Below, piece after piece: positions 11,301 to 20,429 of a stretch of 64,000 nt of DNA. The stretch is from contig CM046858.1 in assembly GCA_025617745.1 (NCBI GenBank), positions 26,929,453 to 26,993,452 on the forward strand. The letters run 5' to 3'. Position numbers and translations under genes: made by a program. The notes beneath the pieces were generated by a model. It saw only the letters and a list, made by a program, of their open reading frames with translations, had not been told where the DNA came from and made no database searches. How positions within the stretch are numbered: the stretch's first letter is position 1; each line of letters opens with the position of its first letter. This DNA is from Heliocidaris erythrogramma. Its lineage: Eukaryota; Echinodermata; Echinoidea; Camarodonta; Echinometridae.

Positions 11301-14300
11301 TCTTTTCTTCAATGTACCGTATATTCAAAGTATCATTACTTACGATGGAGCTGGGATAATTTGGACTTGGCGATTGGGTTTTTCAATAATAGTTGAGATT
11401 GGAGGGCTTGCAGTCGATGGTCCTTGGTACTAAGAGGTCCGAGGGACAGGTTTATCTTGGGGTTTTTTGTCATGACGACAAAATAAATATCAACAACTAC
11501 AACCAATCTGTGTCCGTCCTTTTTGTGGCCTAACCCACTTTCGAACTTACTACAAATGGCGCTGCGAGCAGGGTGGGTTATGGATTGATGGTCAACGGTG
11601 GCAGAGGACGAAGTTTTTTGGCAGAAACCCCACGATCAACGGCGGTAGGCGGCGTCCCCGGTTCTTGGCGTTGACCCCATGGTCAACGGTGGCAGAGGAC
11701 GAGGTTTCTTGGCGGAAACCCCACAAGCAACGGCGGCAGACTGCGTCCCCGGTTCTTGGCGTCGACCCTACGGTCAACGGCGGCGAACGACGAGGAACTA
11801 GGCGATAGATGACGGCGGCCCCCCGGTGTTCGGCATCAGCTTCATGGACAGCCAACGGCGGTGTGAACTTTCTACAAGGCGGTGAAGCTGTAGTGATTGG
11901 CAACGGTGGACTTTCTTCGTATGGGCCGACGGTGTTGCCGAGGAACTGATGAAAGACTGGTGGATTGAGCATCATGGTGGTGGGTGAAGGACAATAGAAG
12001 ATCCTATTAAAAAATTGTAGGATTGGTAAGAAAGGGTGTAGTTTAAGCAGGTTTCAAGCAGTAGGCGAGAGCTGAATGGCTAAACAGAAGAGATCCAGTG
12101 GTAGCGGAGCGGAGGATTGGATGAGCTGGTGGGCTGGTAGATTAAGAGTAGTTTTAAGAATAAGTTAAGCAGGCAGAGGACACAGATCTTTGGGCAGGAT
12201 CTATGGGCAGACGGTCGACCAAGTGTAGTTTAAGAATTGTGTAATAACGATTGTTTTCTTTCCATCTATCCACAGCCTTTGTAACGATGTCCGAGAGTAA
12301 AAAGATTTTGTAGAGATAATTCCTGTGAGCAATTTAAAAAGAATAAGGGGAAAATTAAAATCCAAAAGGAATTGAGTTGAGAATCGAGAATTTGTCCAAC
12401 ATTCTGTCTTTATTCTTCTAAAAAAAAGTATTTCTTCCATAAAAAAAGAAAATAAATAAAAACATTTTGAAATTGATAGGTGTGAAACCGTAGGTTAAGA
12501 TTGGCATGGCTTATAAAGGAGAAATTCAATACTTATTGAGCAATAAATCTATCCTATTATTGGTGGTTGGCAAATTTTCTTTCCTCTGGTTGGCTTGCAT
12601 TGCTAGATTTGTTCTATATATCCTTCTTGGCTCTTGCATTTGAAAAGACTTAGGGCATTTTGAATAGCTGTCTGAATTTATCGTGAGTGGGTAGTGTTAG
12701 CCATGGCGGAAATGTCGGAGATGATAGCGACATTGACTGGGGTGCTGAAGGGTTTGTCGGTGCAACACACGCCCCAGCTACCCAAGCTAAAGCAGCAGAA
12801 GTTTAAGGGGCCTCCCAAACACCCAGGGGACCCCTCGCTCAAGGAGTGGTTGGACGAGTTTGAGTCATATGCACATTGCTATCATCTGACCGGTAGCAAC
12901 AAGGCCCAGGCTTTGATTGACCACCTGGGCGGGGTAGCAAAGGAAGAGATTCTGTGCAGGGATGACAGCGTCAGGGTAGACTTTGATCAGTTGGTAGCGG
13001 TATTAAGGTCCCAGTTTGCTCCGGTAGAGTCTTTACAGTCCCTGAGTGCGAGCTTCCATGCCTGCACCCAAAAGGATGGTGAGGCACTTGCGGATTTTAG
13101 CCGCAATTTGATGCGGTTGTATGGTCGAATGGAGCAGGCGGCTCCTTCGGAAGATGAGAAGAAAGCTCTCCAGGCTCTGCGAGATACCTCTTTAAAGGAA
13201 GGGCTTGTGAGAGGGGCTAAAGAGGCATGGGTCCGCCGTGAACTGCGGAGAATTGAAATGTCAATGAAAAGTCGCTCCTTTATGGAGATGAGGACTGAGG
13301 TGTTGGATTTTTTCCGAGATCAGGAGTCCACTCGCAAAGTCAGTGCTAGAGAGATAGCGTTGGATAGTCCCGATCCTGTGGTGGGGGCTATCAGGTGTGA
13401 TAGGGATGTGGCCCCGGTCAGTAAAGAGTTAGACGAGTTGCGTGGTAATTTGAGTCAGCTTACTAGGCAAATCATGGCTTTAACCGAGTCCGTTGAGGAA
13501 TTAAAATTTAAGGGTGCTAGCGATACTCCGAAGAAGGCTCCGAGGAAAGAAATAGTATGTTACAATTGTGGGAAGAAGGGACATGTGCGACCTAAATGCA
13601 CCGAGCCTCCTTTGTGCTACAAATGCAAAGGCAGGGGTCACATTAGTAAGGATTGTGTCATTGGGGTTATTCCAGTAGATAGTGCGTATCCGGGTAGCCC
13701 AGTAAAGGGGGATGAGTTTTCAGAGAAGTTGGTATCTCCCAGCCCCAGGGGCAAGATTAGTTTCAAGGGAGTGGAGATTGGTTGTATTTACGACACCGGG
13801 GCGGAGACCTCTATAATTCCCTCTTCAATTTTTAATGCTCAACTCAGAAATATTGATGGGGGATTACAAGAATTGGATGGTTTTTTTTTTAATGTGGTAG
13901 GAGTGGGAGGAGTTGAGATTCCGGTAGAGGGTTACGTTGAGCTACCCATTACTATTTTAGGTCGGGAATTGCTAGGCAATTTTTTGGTGACTCGTGACTC
14001 TGTCTCTCGGCCAGCTCGTGCTGATTTCCCGATCCTGGTGGGATGTAATATAATATATAGGTTGCCTTCTGATTTGAGAGAGATGGTTCTCTGTCGACCT
14101 TTTACGGTCAAGGAAAAGAGTAACCCTGGAGAGAAGGTTAGCAGTCTGTCACACCTTAGTGTGAATGCAGAGGAGGTGCTGCCACCCCTCTCAGTTTGCA
14201 GAGTGATGTGTGACATCAAACCAGAGGTAATTGGCCAGGAAGTTTTGGTGAAGGACTGCTTACCTGGTTTGGGTGCCGTTTGCACAGTTGAGGGTTCTCA

Positions 14301-17300
14301 GCGGATTGATGGAGATTCAGTTGAAGTGTTATTACAGAATCGTTCGGAATTTGAGGTGTATATTCCTCCCTGTACCCAGGTGGCTGAAGCTCGATCTGTG
14401 GAGAGGAAGCAAGAGGTCCATGTAGAGCTTCAGGAAGAAGGGAATTTGTTGGTGTCGGTGTATGACATAGTCATTGATCCGACCTTTCAAAGTGAAGAGG
14501 CCCCGTCTAAAGTGTCTAGTTCAGACCTTCCAACGGGAGTAAAGCTGGAAGATTTGTCGAATAAAGAAAAGAAAAGGATGTCAGAATTACTGACAAAGCA
14601 CAAAGATGTGTTTTCTGAGGGCTCCTTTGACCTAGGCGAATGTGTGGTAGTGCCACATGAAATTCATGTGACAGATGGAGCACCGATAAGGTTGCCCTAC
14701 CGGCGTTTGCCTCCCTCTCAAGTTGGTGAGATCAAACAGATGTTGCAGGAAATGTTGGAGCAAGGTATCATTCGACAGTCTAAGAGTCCGTTTGCTAGCC
14801 CAATCGTAGTGGTCAAAAAGAAAGACGGATCTTTCCGTCTATGTATCGACTATCGGCTTTTGAATGCTAGAACGGTGAAGGATTCCTTTCCTCTCCCCCG
14901 CATTGACGAGGCATTAGAAGCTTTATCAGGTGCTCGTTATTTCTCTACCATGGATTTGGCGCATGGGTATTTTCAGGTCGTGATGAATGAAAATTCAATT
15001 GAAAAGACGGCTTTCAGAGTCCCATGGGGGTTGTACGAATTCTTGAGAATGCCTCAGGGCCTTTGCAATAGTCCCTCTACTTTTCAACGGACGATGGAGT
15101 ATGTTCTGGGTGATCTCCATTTGACAGAGGTTTTGTTGTATCTTGATGATATTCTGGTGTTCTCTAACACTTTGGATGAGCATGTTGCTCGGCTAGATAG
15201 AGTATTCACCAGATTGAAGTCCAATGGACTGAAGGTAAAAGGAAAGAAGTGTTCCTTCCTGAAGAAGTCAGTCAAATACTTAGGGCATAATGTATCAGAG
15301 GAGGGGATAGCGGTGGATGAAGAGAAAGTAGATAAAGTCCGATCTTGGCCTACTCCCCAGAATGGGAGGGAGGTGAGTTCTTTTGTGGGACTCGGGTCCT
15401 ATTTCAGGAGGTTCATCCCAGATTTCTCCAAGATTGCTAAACCACTGCACGAGGTGGCAGCAAAGAAAAATCAGATTTCGCAACCGACTTTTGTCTGGGG
15501 GGAAGCACAAGAGCGTGCTTTCCAAACTATCAAGGCTGCCTTAGTGCAGGCCCCAGTATTGGCTTATCCTAGATTTGAGGAAAATTTCACTATTGAAGTT
15601 GATGCATGTGGGGAAGGCATTGGTGCCTGTCTCTCCCAATTGGACGAGAAAGGGAAACCTCACCCCATAGCTTACGCCAGTCGAACACTCAGGGGTGCAG
15701 AGAAAAACTATGCGGGGCTGTCTAGCTTTAAGTTGGAGTTACTTGCCCTTAAGTGGGCCGTGGTCGACAAGTTTGGGTCTTATATCCTAAACCAGCATTG
15801 TGATGTTTTCACGGACCACAACCCATTGGTACATTTGAAAAGTGCCAAATTGGGAGCCACGGAAACCAGATGGGTGGCACAGCTAGCCCCATATGACATT
15901 GATGTGAAATATAAGCCAGGTCGGGTCATTTGTAGTAAGTTCGAAAGTGGGTTAGGCCACAAAAAGGACGGACACAGATTGGTTGTAGTTGTTGATATTT
16001 ATTTTGTCGTCATGACAAAAAACCCTGCAAAATATAATTGTAATACATTTGATTAATATCAACTCGTAATCAGATACAGCATCATTTTTTATTAAACCTC
16101 ATCGGTATAGGAATGGTGGGCACCACACCAATCGATTAGAACCCTATGCTCTACTCGGCTCATAATTCCACAACCATTTCCACACCCATGAGGTTTCACA
16201 AGACATTTGCAGGTTATTCTCAATCTAACTCTTTACAATAAATCAATTTTCCTTCAGCCATCAATTTTAGACTCGTACTCCTCGCTAATACTCGTTCAAT
16301 TTAATCAACAATTGAACTCTACTCATGATACCTTGTGATAATTTGGGATAGAAAATTTAAATAAGAGGAACTTTCGGTTTTGTCATCTTGAATCTAATTA
16401 CCTTAGCCATAGCTTTCATGATAATTTAAAGAGCGAACCATAGCTTTCATGATAATTTAAAGAGCAAATTTCCTGACATGCACATTTTACAAGCGAAGCG
16501 GTTCAAAAAGTGCATGGCATAATATCATCCTTAAGATAATCCTGACAATTTAGAAGTATCAATCACTTCAGATTTCAATTCAAAATACAATTCAAAATAC
16601 AATTCAAAAATAAAACTAAGCTTTTCCTCATTTTTCAATAGCAAAGAAAAAGCAAAGAGGACATTAAAATTAGTATCTCAAGATGGTTCTGTGCAGGGAT
16701 GACAGCGTCAGGGTAGACTTTGATCAGTTGGTAGCGGTATTAAGGTCCCAGTTTGCTCCGGTAGAGTCTTTACAGTCCCTGAGTGCGAGCTTCCATGCCT
16801 GCACCCAAAAGGATGGTGAGGCACTTGCGGATTTTAGCCGCAATTTGATGCGGTTGTATGGTCGAATGGAGCAGGCGGCTCCTTCGGAAGATGAGAAGAA
16901 AGCTCTCCAGGCTCTGCGAGATACCTCTTTAAAGGAAGGGCTTGTGAGAGGGGCTAAAGAGGCATGGGTCCGCCGTGAACTGCGGAGAATTGAAATGTCA
17001 ATGAAAAGTCGCTCCTTTATGGAGATGAGGACTGAGGTGTTGGATTTTTTCCGAGATCAGGAGTCCACTCGCAAAGTCAGTGCTAGAGAGATAGCGTTGG
17101 ATAGTCCCGATCCTGTGGTGGGGGCTATCAGGTGTGATAGGGATGTGGCCCCGGTCAGTAAAGAGTTAGACGAGTTGCGTGGAAGATCGATCTGCCCTTG
17201 CGATCCCGAGTTTCTTCGTGGACAAAAATTATATTGGCCGATTTTAGTCTAAGACATCGGCAGTTTGTAAACAACACGCGATCGCGAAACAAATCGGCGG

Positions 17301-17823
17301 GGATTTCTCCGGTTTTGGACAAGATTTTGACTTTGGATTTTGCTGTAAATATCAAAAGTTCTTCCTAACGGCCATTTGAGGTAGGAGTGAGATTTTTAAG
17401 GGCTGAATTTGAAAGCAAGTATTTAAAATATTTATCTTATTCCCCCCCCTATACCTTTAGTACATGCGACAGAAAATACCAACTATTTTACAGAAATGTA
17501 CCCGCGAGTGCTATGAGTGTCGAATGCCAACATTTCGACCGTCGAACACCGGTGTAATTAGTCATACATAAAATACAATATATGGGACTACAATATAATT
17601 TATAAAATATTTCCAAAAAGCCGTATTCACAACTAAAGTTTTAGGGCTTATTGCATACAATATCTGCGTTATATTTGACTCATTTTGAGCTAAAGTTTCA
17701 TCTTAATTTTCTGCATTTTCACTAGACGTATATTTAGCTTACCTTTTCACGATCTATCGGGTTTTCTGGCGCTGGGGGCTTATTATCTACCTCTGTGATC
17801 CGAGATACCACGTGAGACGCCAT
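2061..17823 (-). CDS. SAP18: SAP18, Sin3A/HDAC- and ASAP-associated protein (whole CDS, 3 exons)
   Basis: Gene-level entry. Joined exons 17823-17743, 2966-2860 and 2388-2061 give an uninterrupted 171-residue product (516 nt with stop) with consensus GT-AG junctions in matching phases (0, then 2). The family is a ubiquitin-fold adaptor of the Sin3-HDAC corepressor and of the nuclear ASAP/PSAP splicing-associated complexes. Recognisable family blocks are PIDREK (end of exon 1), TCPLLLRVF and EFSRG (exon 2), ELQIYTW (exon 2/3 junction), MDATLKELSSLVKEV, SGRKG.DDS and IGDY.DIAIT (exon 3). Length fits the family (about 150-172). Odd points: a 14.8-kb first intron packed with transposons, and a 27-residue Gly/Met/Arg-rich tail. 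Seen: exons, frame and splice sites. Known: family role. Inferred: expression. Confidence 0.95.
2860..2966 (-). CDS. SAP18: SAP18 exon 2
   Basis: 107 nt between acceptor cttccgcag and donor ACATG|gtaagt. It encodes residues 28-62 plus two bases of Trp63 and includes TCPLLLRVF, the Asn/His-rich loop NNRHH and EFSRGTVPANELQIYT, the first strands of the ubiquitin-like fold. Phase 0 in, phase 2 out. Confidence 0.95.
2967..3329. other. SAP18 intron 1, 3' part
   Basis: Intron sequence next to the exon-2 acceptor. The minus-strand frame at 2935-3138 overlaps exon 2 in another frame and is not supported. Confidence 0.6.
3330..4237. mobile_element. 908-bp non-autonomous TIR element in SAP18 intron 1
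   Basis: Ends are inverted copies of aaaggagaattaacc, flanked by a 5-bp direct AAATT (3325-3329 and 4238-4242). Homology of the arms continues inward: caaaggtg/cacctttc, then cctactt.tt, then the arm with cagcccccatg (near 3500) against catgggggctg (near 4080), so the TIRs are about 200 bp with gaps. No ORF with family features. Superfamily unassigned. Confidence 0.7.
4243..5392. other. Intronic spacer, no gene
   Basis: Nothing supportable. Opposed frames at 4656-4976 overlap each other on both strands and have no family features. A faint match to the 17.88-kb repeat (cctgaagttag.ccaag near 4570) was seen. Confidence 0.4.
5395..5735. repeat. Polypyrimidine tract with C-runs
   Basis: About 340 bp of nearly pure T/C on the plus strand with C-runs near 5409-5421 and 5582-5591. 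The open frame across it is a low-complexity artefact. Confidence 0.6.
5893..5968 (+). repeat. Terminal block P of inverted-repeat family, solo copy
   Basis: Carries gtggtgttttaaaaagttgagg through cacacgaagtataggaatgtagctatgagtg. The same block ends each large inverted repeat: 6055-6132 (-), 8153-8229 (+), 10200-10276 (+) and 10276-10352 (-). Confidence 0.7.
6890..7068 (-). CDS. Exon-like ORF in E1, copy 1 (unknown product)
   Basis: 179 nt bounded by an acceptor-like cccttccag and donor CCTG|gtaagt, open in the frame starting VFVGDRR and containing KYKLDADGTVSIAVIDKKD and FKGHKTT. The second copy (8903-9081, plus strand) is the same length with only a few changes, and both are open. I do not recognise the family. 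It could be an exon captured by the transposon or a remnant of its own gene. Confidence 0.4.
7070..7192. repeat. Hairpin with acgtacgt core inside E1
   Basis: Inverted arms of aagacctggaagggcc and tacgtcgtcagtttgg around an AT-rich centre with acgtacgtaa words. The counterpart lies at 8777-8910. Confidence 0.65.
8230..8447. repeat. Fragment shared with the 40.3-kb mosaic
   Basis: The stretch 8230-8305 (agacagaaataaccgtctg, ggggaaatctttaatatttc) is the reverse complement of about 40343-40415. The rest is not recognised. Confidence 0.55.
8777..8910. repeat. Hairpin with acgtacgt core inside E2
   Basis: Same arms as at 7070-7192; the centre has several acgtacgt words. Confidence 0.65.
8903..9081 (+). 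CDS. Exon-like ORF in E2, copy 2 (unknown product)
   Basis: Acceptor-like ccctttcag|GTC and donor CCTG|gtaagt bound 59 codons plus 2 nt. The protein begins VFVGDRRTHRAGTTT and contains YKLDADGTVSIAVIDKKD then FQETLFKGHKTT. Compared with the 6890-7068 copy there are two adjacent residue changes (HR against DC) and silent differences. The downstream TIR arm has an acceptor-like ttgatattttcag (about 9754) that would splice in frame to a short tail ending at TAG. No family recognised. Confidence 0.4.
10276..10639. mobile_element. Element E3 arm, left part, interrupted by the gypsy LTR
   Basis: Terminal block 10276-10352 lies head to head with E2, followed by the TIR arm up to cgatcgtaa. The arm resumes at 17183 (aagatcgat...) after the LTR element, showing that E3 was the insertion target. 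Confidence 0.75.
10640..11554 (+). mobile_element. 5' LTR of Ty3/gypsy element
   Basis: Starts TGTGGAAAG where the E3 repeat is broken and ends ACTACA just before a primer-binding-like site: 915 bp with TG...CA ends. It contains TATATAA (10805-10811) and AATAAA (11482-11487). No direct 3' LTR is present to confirm the boundaries; the end is supported by an inverted fragment at 15927-16025 that stops near the same base. Confidence 0.65.
10805..10811 (+). promoter_or_regulatory. TATA box in LTR
   Basis: TATATAA about 165 bp into the LTR, a plausible U3 promoter element. Confidence 0.45.
11557..11573 (+). other. Candidate primer-binding site
   Basis: tggcgctgcgagcaggg follows the LTR end after two bases, the usual place for a tRNA primer-binding site. 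I have not matched it to a specific tRNA. Confidence 0.45.
11590..11862 (+). repeat. Three 91-bp GC-rich repeats in the gypsy leader
   Basis: ggtcaacgg.ggc starts at 11590, 11681 and 11772 (period 91). The first two units are close copies; the third is degenerate. The minus-strand open frame here is a product of the repeat. Confidence 0.65.
11863..12702 (+). other. Gypsy 5' leader, non-coding
   Basis: Untranslated stretch between the 91-bp repeats and gag. No gene seen. Confidence 0.5.
12703..16056 (+). CDS. Ty3/gypsy gag-pol polyprotein, 3'-truncated
   Basis: One frame from ATG 12703 (strong context gccATGG). Gag comes first, then two CCHC zinc knuckles (CYNCGKKGH at residue 286, CYKCKGRGH at 305), aspartic protease (YDTGAETS, Asp364), reverse transcriptase (RLCIDYRLLN, FLRMPQGL, YLDD at 813-816) and RNase H (EVDACG, Asp967; FTDHNPL). 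Real pol sequence stops near residue 1074. From 15927 the frame runs into an inverted piece of LTR, so the last ~43 residues are not pol. Integrase is absent from the window. A defective copy that cannot move by itself. Confidence 0.9.
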   Translation: MAEMSEMIATLTGVLKGLSVQHTPQLPKLKQQKFKGPPKHPGDPSLKEWLDEFESYAHCYHLTGSNKAQALIDHLGGVAKEEILCRDDSVRVDFDQLVAVLRSQFAPVESLQSLSASFHACTQKDGEALADFSRNLMRLYGRMEQAAPSEDEKKALQALRDTSLKEGLVRGAKEAWVRRELRRIEMSMKSRSFMEMRTEVLDFFRDQESTRKVSAREIALDSPDPVVGAIRCDRDVAPVSKELDELRGNLSQLTRQIMALTESVEELKFKGASDTPKKAPRKEIVCYNCGKKGHVRPKCTEPPLCYKCKGRGHISKDCVIGVIPVDSAYPGSPVKGDEFSEKLVSPSPRGKISFKGVEIGCIYDTGAETSIIPSSIFNAQLRNIDGGLQELDGFFFNVVGVGGVEIPVEGYVELPITILGRELLGNFLVTRDSVSRPARADFPILVGCNIIYRLPSDLREMVLCRPFTVKEKSNPGEKVSSLSHLSVNAEEVLPPLSVCRVMCDIKPEVIGQEVLVKDCLPGLGAVCTVEGSQRIDGDSVEVLLQNRSEFEVYIPPCTQVAEARSVERKQEVHVELQEEGNLLVSVYDIVIDPTFQSEEAPSKVSSSDLPTGVKLEDLSNKEKKRMSELLTKHKDVFSEGSFDLGECVVVPHEIHVTDGAPIRLPYRRLPPSQVGEIKQMLQEMLEQGIIRQSKSPFASPIVVVKKKDGSFRLCIDYRLLNARTVKDSFPLPRIDEALEALSGARYFSTMDLAHGYFQVVMNENSIEKTAFRVPWGLYEFLRMPQGLCNSPSTFQRTMEYVLGDLHLTEVLLYLDDILVFSNTLDEHVARLDRVFTRLKSNGLKVKGKKCSFLKKSVKYLGHNVSEEGIAVDEEKVDKVRSWPTPQNGREVSSFVGLGSYFRRFIPDFSKIAKPLHEVAAKKNQISQPTFVWGEAQERAFQTIKAALVQAPVLAYPRFEENFTIEVDACGEGIGACLSQLDEKGKPHPIAYASRTLRGAEKNYAGLSSFKLELLALKWAVVDKFGSYILNQHCDVFTDHNPLVHLKSAKLGATETRWVAQLAPYDIDVKYKPGRVICSKFESGLGHKKDGHRLVVVVDIYFVVMTKNPAKYNCNTFD
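15927..16025 (-). mobile_element. Inverted fragment of the gypsy LTR end
   Basis: Reverse complement of about 11460-11558 (gtagtaagttcgaaagtggg through cgtcatgacaaaaaaccc), joined directly to the RNase H region. It marks a rearrangement that removed the rest of pol and the 3' LTR. Confidence 0.85.
16026..16686. other. Filler of unknown origin between gypsy fragments
   Basis: Non-coding and AT-rich. It holds a short tandem duplication of catagctttcatgataa with its flank (near 16411-16466) and repeats of attcaaaatacaa near 16578-16606. Not matched to the LTR or pol. Confidence 0.45.
16687..17182 (+). pseudogene. Second copy of a gag segment, 496 bp identical to 12950-13445
   Basis: Base-for-base the same as gag 12950-13445 by eye. 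It lacks its 5' and 3' parts and is joined at gcgtgg straight to the E3 repeat arm. Either a very recent rearrangement or an assembly artefact. Confidence 0.85.
17183..17510. mobile_element. Element E3 arm, right part, beyond the gypsy insertion
   Basis: Continues the arm with gatcccgagtttcttcgtgg, cgcgatcgcg, ggtaggagtgagat and catgcgacagaaaatac in the same order as E1. Confidence 0.75.
17743..17823 (-). CDS. SAP18: SAP18 exon 1 (coding part)
   Basis: Encodes residues 1-27, starting MASHVV and ending PIDREK, which matches the conserved family segment before TCPLLL. The donor AAAAG|gtaagc follows directly in phase 0. The ATG lies in AAGATGGCG, and no other upstream start is in frame in the short leader I can see. 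A palindromic CACGTG E-box word (17809-17814) lies within codons 4-5. It is too short to appear as a stand-alone ORF; I identified it from the protein match and the donor. Confidence 0.9.
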
Positions 17824-17826
17824 CTT
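17818..17826 (-). promoter_or_regulatory. AAGATGGCG (YY1-like) word over the SAP18 start codon
   Basis: The minus strand reads AAGATGGCG exactly at the initiator ATG. This is the core of YY1 sites that in animals often sit just downstream of the transcription start of housekeeping genes. The same word covers the PAAF1 start. Confidence 0.4.
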
Positions 17827-17852
17827 TATTTTATCGTCACCCGTTCGGTCGT

Positions 17853-18570
17853 GGCTAATTCTACATCAGTCCGGAACCTGAAGTTAGCCCAAGCGATCTT
17901 CGAGCCAATCTCGACACGTTGCCAATTTGAGGAGCCTATAAGTAATAATCGTGCGGTTGTGCCAGTCGTACACGTACGTAACTATGACTGACCTGTGACT
18001 GCGATACCTTTAATTCATCAAGAGTGTAGTGCCAACCACCCCCCCCCCCCCCAAAAAAAAAAAAAAAAAAATCCACGCCAGAACAAAAGAAAAGAGGGCA
18101 TCAAATTACCTAGCAGATATATAATTGCATTTTCATTTTAAAAAGGTCGATTTTTTTGCTCGATCGCAAGCATTCATAAATTGGACCCTGTATGCCTCTG
18201 CTCAGCCTCCTCATTTTTTTTGGCTCATTACGCCACTGAATTACATGAATGGCACTATGAAGGGCATAGGTAGGCTTCTTTTGTGGGGAGGGGTGGGGAT
18301 GAAATACGCGTCCCATGTGGATCGGGAATGAATAACATTTTAATCGAAACTAGGAGTTGGTTTTAAAGTTAATGATCAAAAGGGGCATAATTTATAATGG
18401 GTCCAGGCATGGAGAGTGCAATGGCATTATGGGGGGGGGGGGGGTTCTGGGGTTGAGGCAAACGTCCGAATTGGTGGATAAATGAACAATGTCATCAATT
18501 AGGTGGAGGGTGTGGGGTCCTATCATACCACGTACCCCCGTCTCTCTCTCTCTCTCTCTCTCTCTTGCTT
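17853..18570 (+). repeat. Inverted-module flank, copy 1 (next to SAP18 start)
   Basis: Matches the reverse complement of 38420-39235: gtggctaattctacatcagtc, cctgaagttagccca, ttgccaatttga.gag at one end; aacgtccgaattgg and ggtgtggggtc at the other. It begins about 30 bp upstream of the SAP18 ATG and so probably overlaps its promoter. Includes poly-C/A near 18041 and a CT microsatellite at 18541-18565. Confidence 0.7.
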
Positions 18571-18999
18571 TTCTGTTCCTTTTCTGTTTTTCATGACTAG
18601 AGAGGGGCACCTTGTAGCTACGCCACTTGACAAAGTTCCAAAACAAATTATTCTAAGACGTATGGTCTGAATAAGACGTGAAAATGCAGTTTCGTAAGTG
18701 GAAAAGGGCAATTTGATATGAAAATACTGTATAACCCCAAAGAATGTACTTGAACCTCTTCGGAAGTACATTTTGAAACAACTTTTCCCCTTTTTGTTGT
18801 CAAAAAGATATTTTTTAATTGTTTATAATAGAAATGTTGAGATATAGACCTACAGAAATGTGGTTTGTTTTGCGACTGCCAATTAACGAAAAGTATGTGT
18901 CATATAAGCCGTATTAATGTAGGACTGAAGTCAATCTTAGCAATGTGAGGAGAATCAAACTTGTATAATGGAGAGTAAATAGAGGAACAATACTAACAT
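18571..18999. other. Spacer between flank and satellite array 1
   Basis: No gene. Not present in the 38-kb copy, where the microsatellite abuts the satellite directly. Confidence 0.4.
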
Positions 19000-20429
19000 T
19001 CATACTTAGAGCAAAAATAATGATAAACAGATATAATCAAAATGTTCATGTTGTATATCAATTGGGTATATAGTACATTAATTACCAAGTGGAATATATC
19101 CCGATTTGGCCAATATTATCATCATTTTTGCAGTAAGTGACACAGATTAGAATTTCATACCTTCATTATTTTCATATAAATATATAAGTATATAAGCATA
19201 GTATAACCCATACCAGCTCGAATATATCCTGATTTGGCTATAATAATCAGACGAAAACCCCAATAAAATATATTTTCAACATTTTCAAAATGGATCTGAA
19301 AGTAATGACACAGGTTAGAATAATGTTACCTTCATTATTTTCATTTAAAAAAAACAGAAATGATTAAGATATACATCAGTTAGGTACATGCTGTACATCG
19401 GTCCAGTACAACGCACGGAACACATACCAGCTAATATAATATCCCGATTGTGATATTTCAATAAGAAGAATACCAATATATCTCTTCAAAACTTTGAATA
19501 ATGAATAATCATTTGAAATTAAATGACACAGGTAGAATGTCATAACTTAATTATTTTCTCATGATAAACTGAAATGGTTAAGATGTACATCAGTCAGGTA
19601 CATGTTGTACATCAGTCCAGTGCATTGCACAGTATAACACATACCAGATCCAATATATCCCCACTTGGGTATTCTAATCAGAAGAATACCAACAGAATAT
19701 CTTGTCAATATTTTGAATAATCATTTGAAAATAAATGACACAGGTTAGAATGTCATAACTTCATTTTATTCTATGATAAACAGAAATTATTAAGATGTAC
19801 ATCAGTCACGTACATGCTGTACATCAGTCCAGTACATAGCACAGAACAACACATACCAGCTCCAATATATCCCGATTTGGGTATTCTAATCAGTAGAATA
19901 CCAACAGAATATCTTGTCAACATTTTGAATAATCATTTGAAAGTAAATGACACAGGTTAGAATGTCATAACTTCATTTTATTCTATGATAAACAGAAATT
20001 ATTAAGATGTACATCAGTCAGGTACATGTTGTACATCAGTCCAGTACATAGCACAGAACAACAAATACCAGCTCAAATATATCCCGATTTGGGTATTCTA
20101 ATCAGTAGAATACCACCAGAATATCTTGTCAACATTTTGAATAATCATATGAAAGTAAATGACACAATGTGGGACCCCAAGGAAGAACAGCGGCATTTTG
20201 TAAATACTGCTGAATTTGGGTCATCCTCCGTTTTTTAAGCTCATGTATACGTTGTATTTTATGAAATGTATGTGGTTTTCTTAATACGGAAATAAATACA
20301 AACAAACAAACAAACACGGGTTAGAATTTCATAACTTCATTATATTCTACGATAAACAGAAATTATTAAGATGTACACCAGTCAGGTACATGTTGTACAT
20401 CAGTCCAGTACATAGCACGGTATAACACA
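19000..20429 (-). repeat. Satellite array 1, units of about 210 bp
   Basis: Imperfect tandem units marked by gacacaggttagaatgtcataac, aagatgtacatcagtcagg and tatatcccgatttgg, in the reverse orientation to the 32.9-38.4-kb array. Units here carry an extra gtattctaatcag.agaatacca hairpin. Interrupted by a retroposon tail at 20166-20312 and cut by the foldback element at 20430. Confidence 0.85.
20166..20312 (+). mobile_element. LINE 3' tail inserted in satellite
   Basis: ccccaaggaagaacagcggc through ggtttt.cttaatacggaaataaat ending in caaacaaacaaac, with satellite sequence resuming on both sides. Looks like the 3' end of a CR1/L2-type non-LTR retrotransposon or a LINE-dependent SINE. Confidence 0.6.

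Noticed and set aside
12694..12702. Upstream GTG as the gag-pol start
   Set aside because: A GTG start is not expected here; ATG 12703 has a strong context nine bases later.
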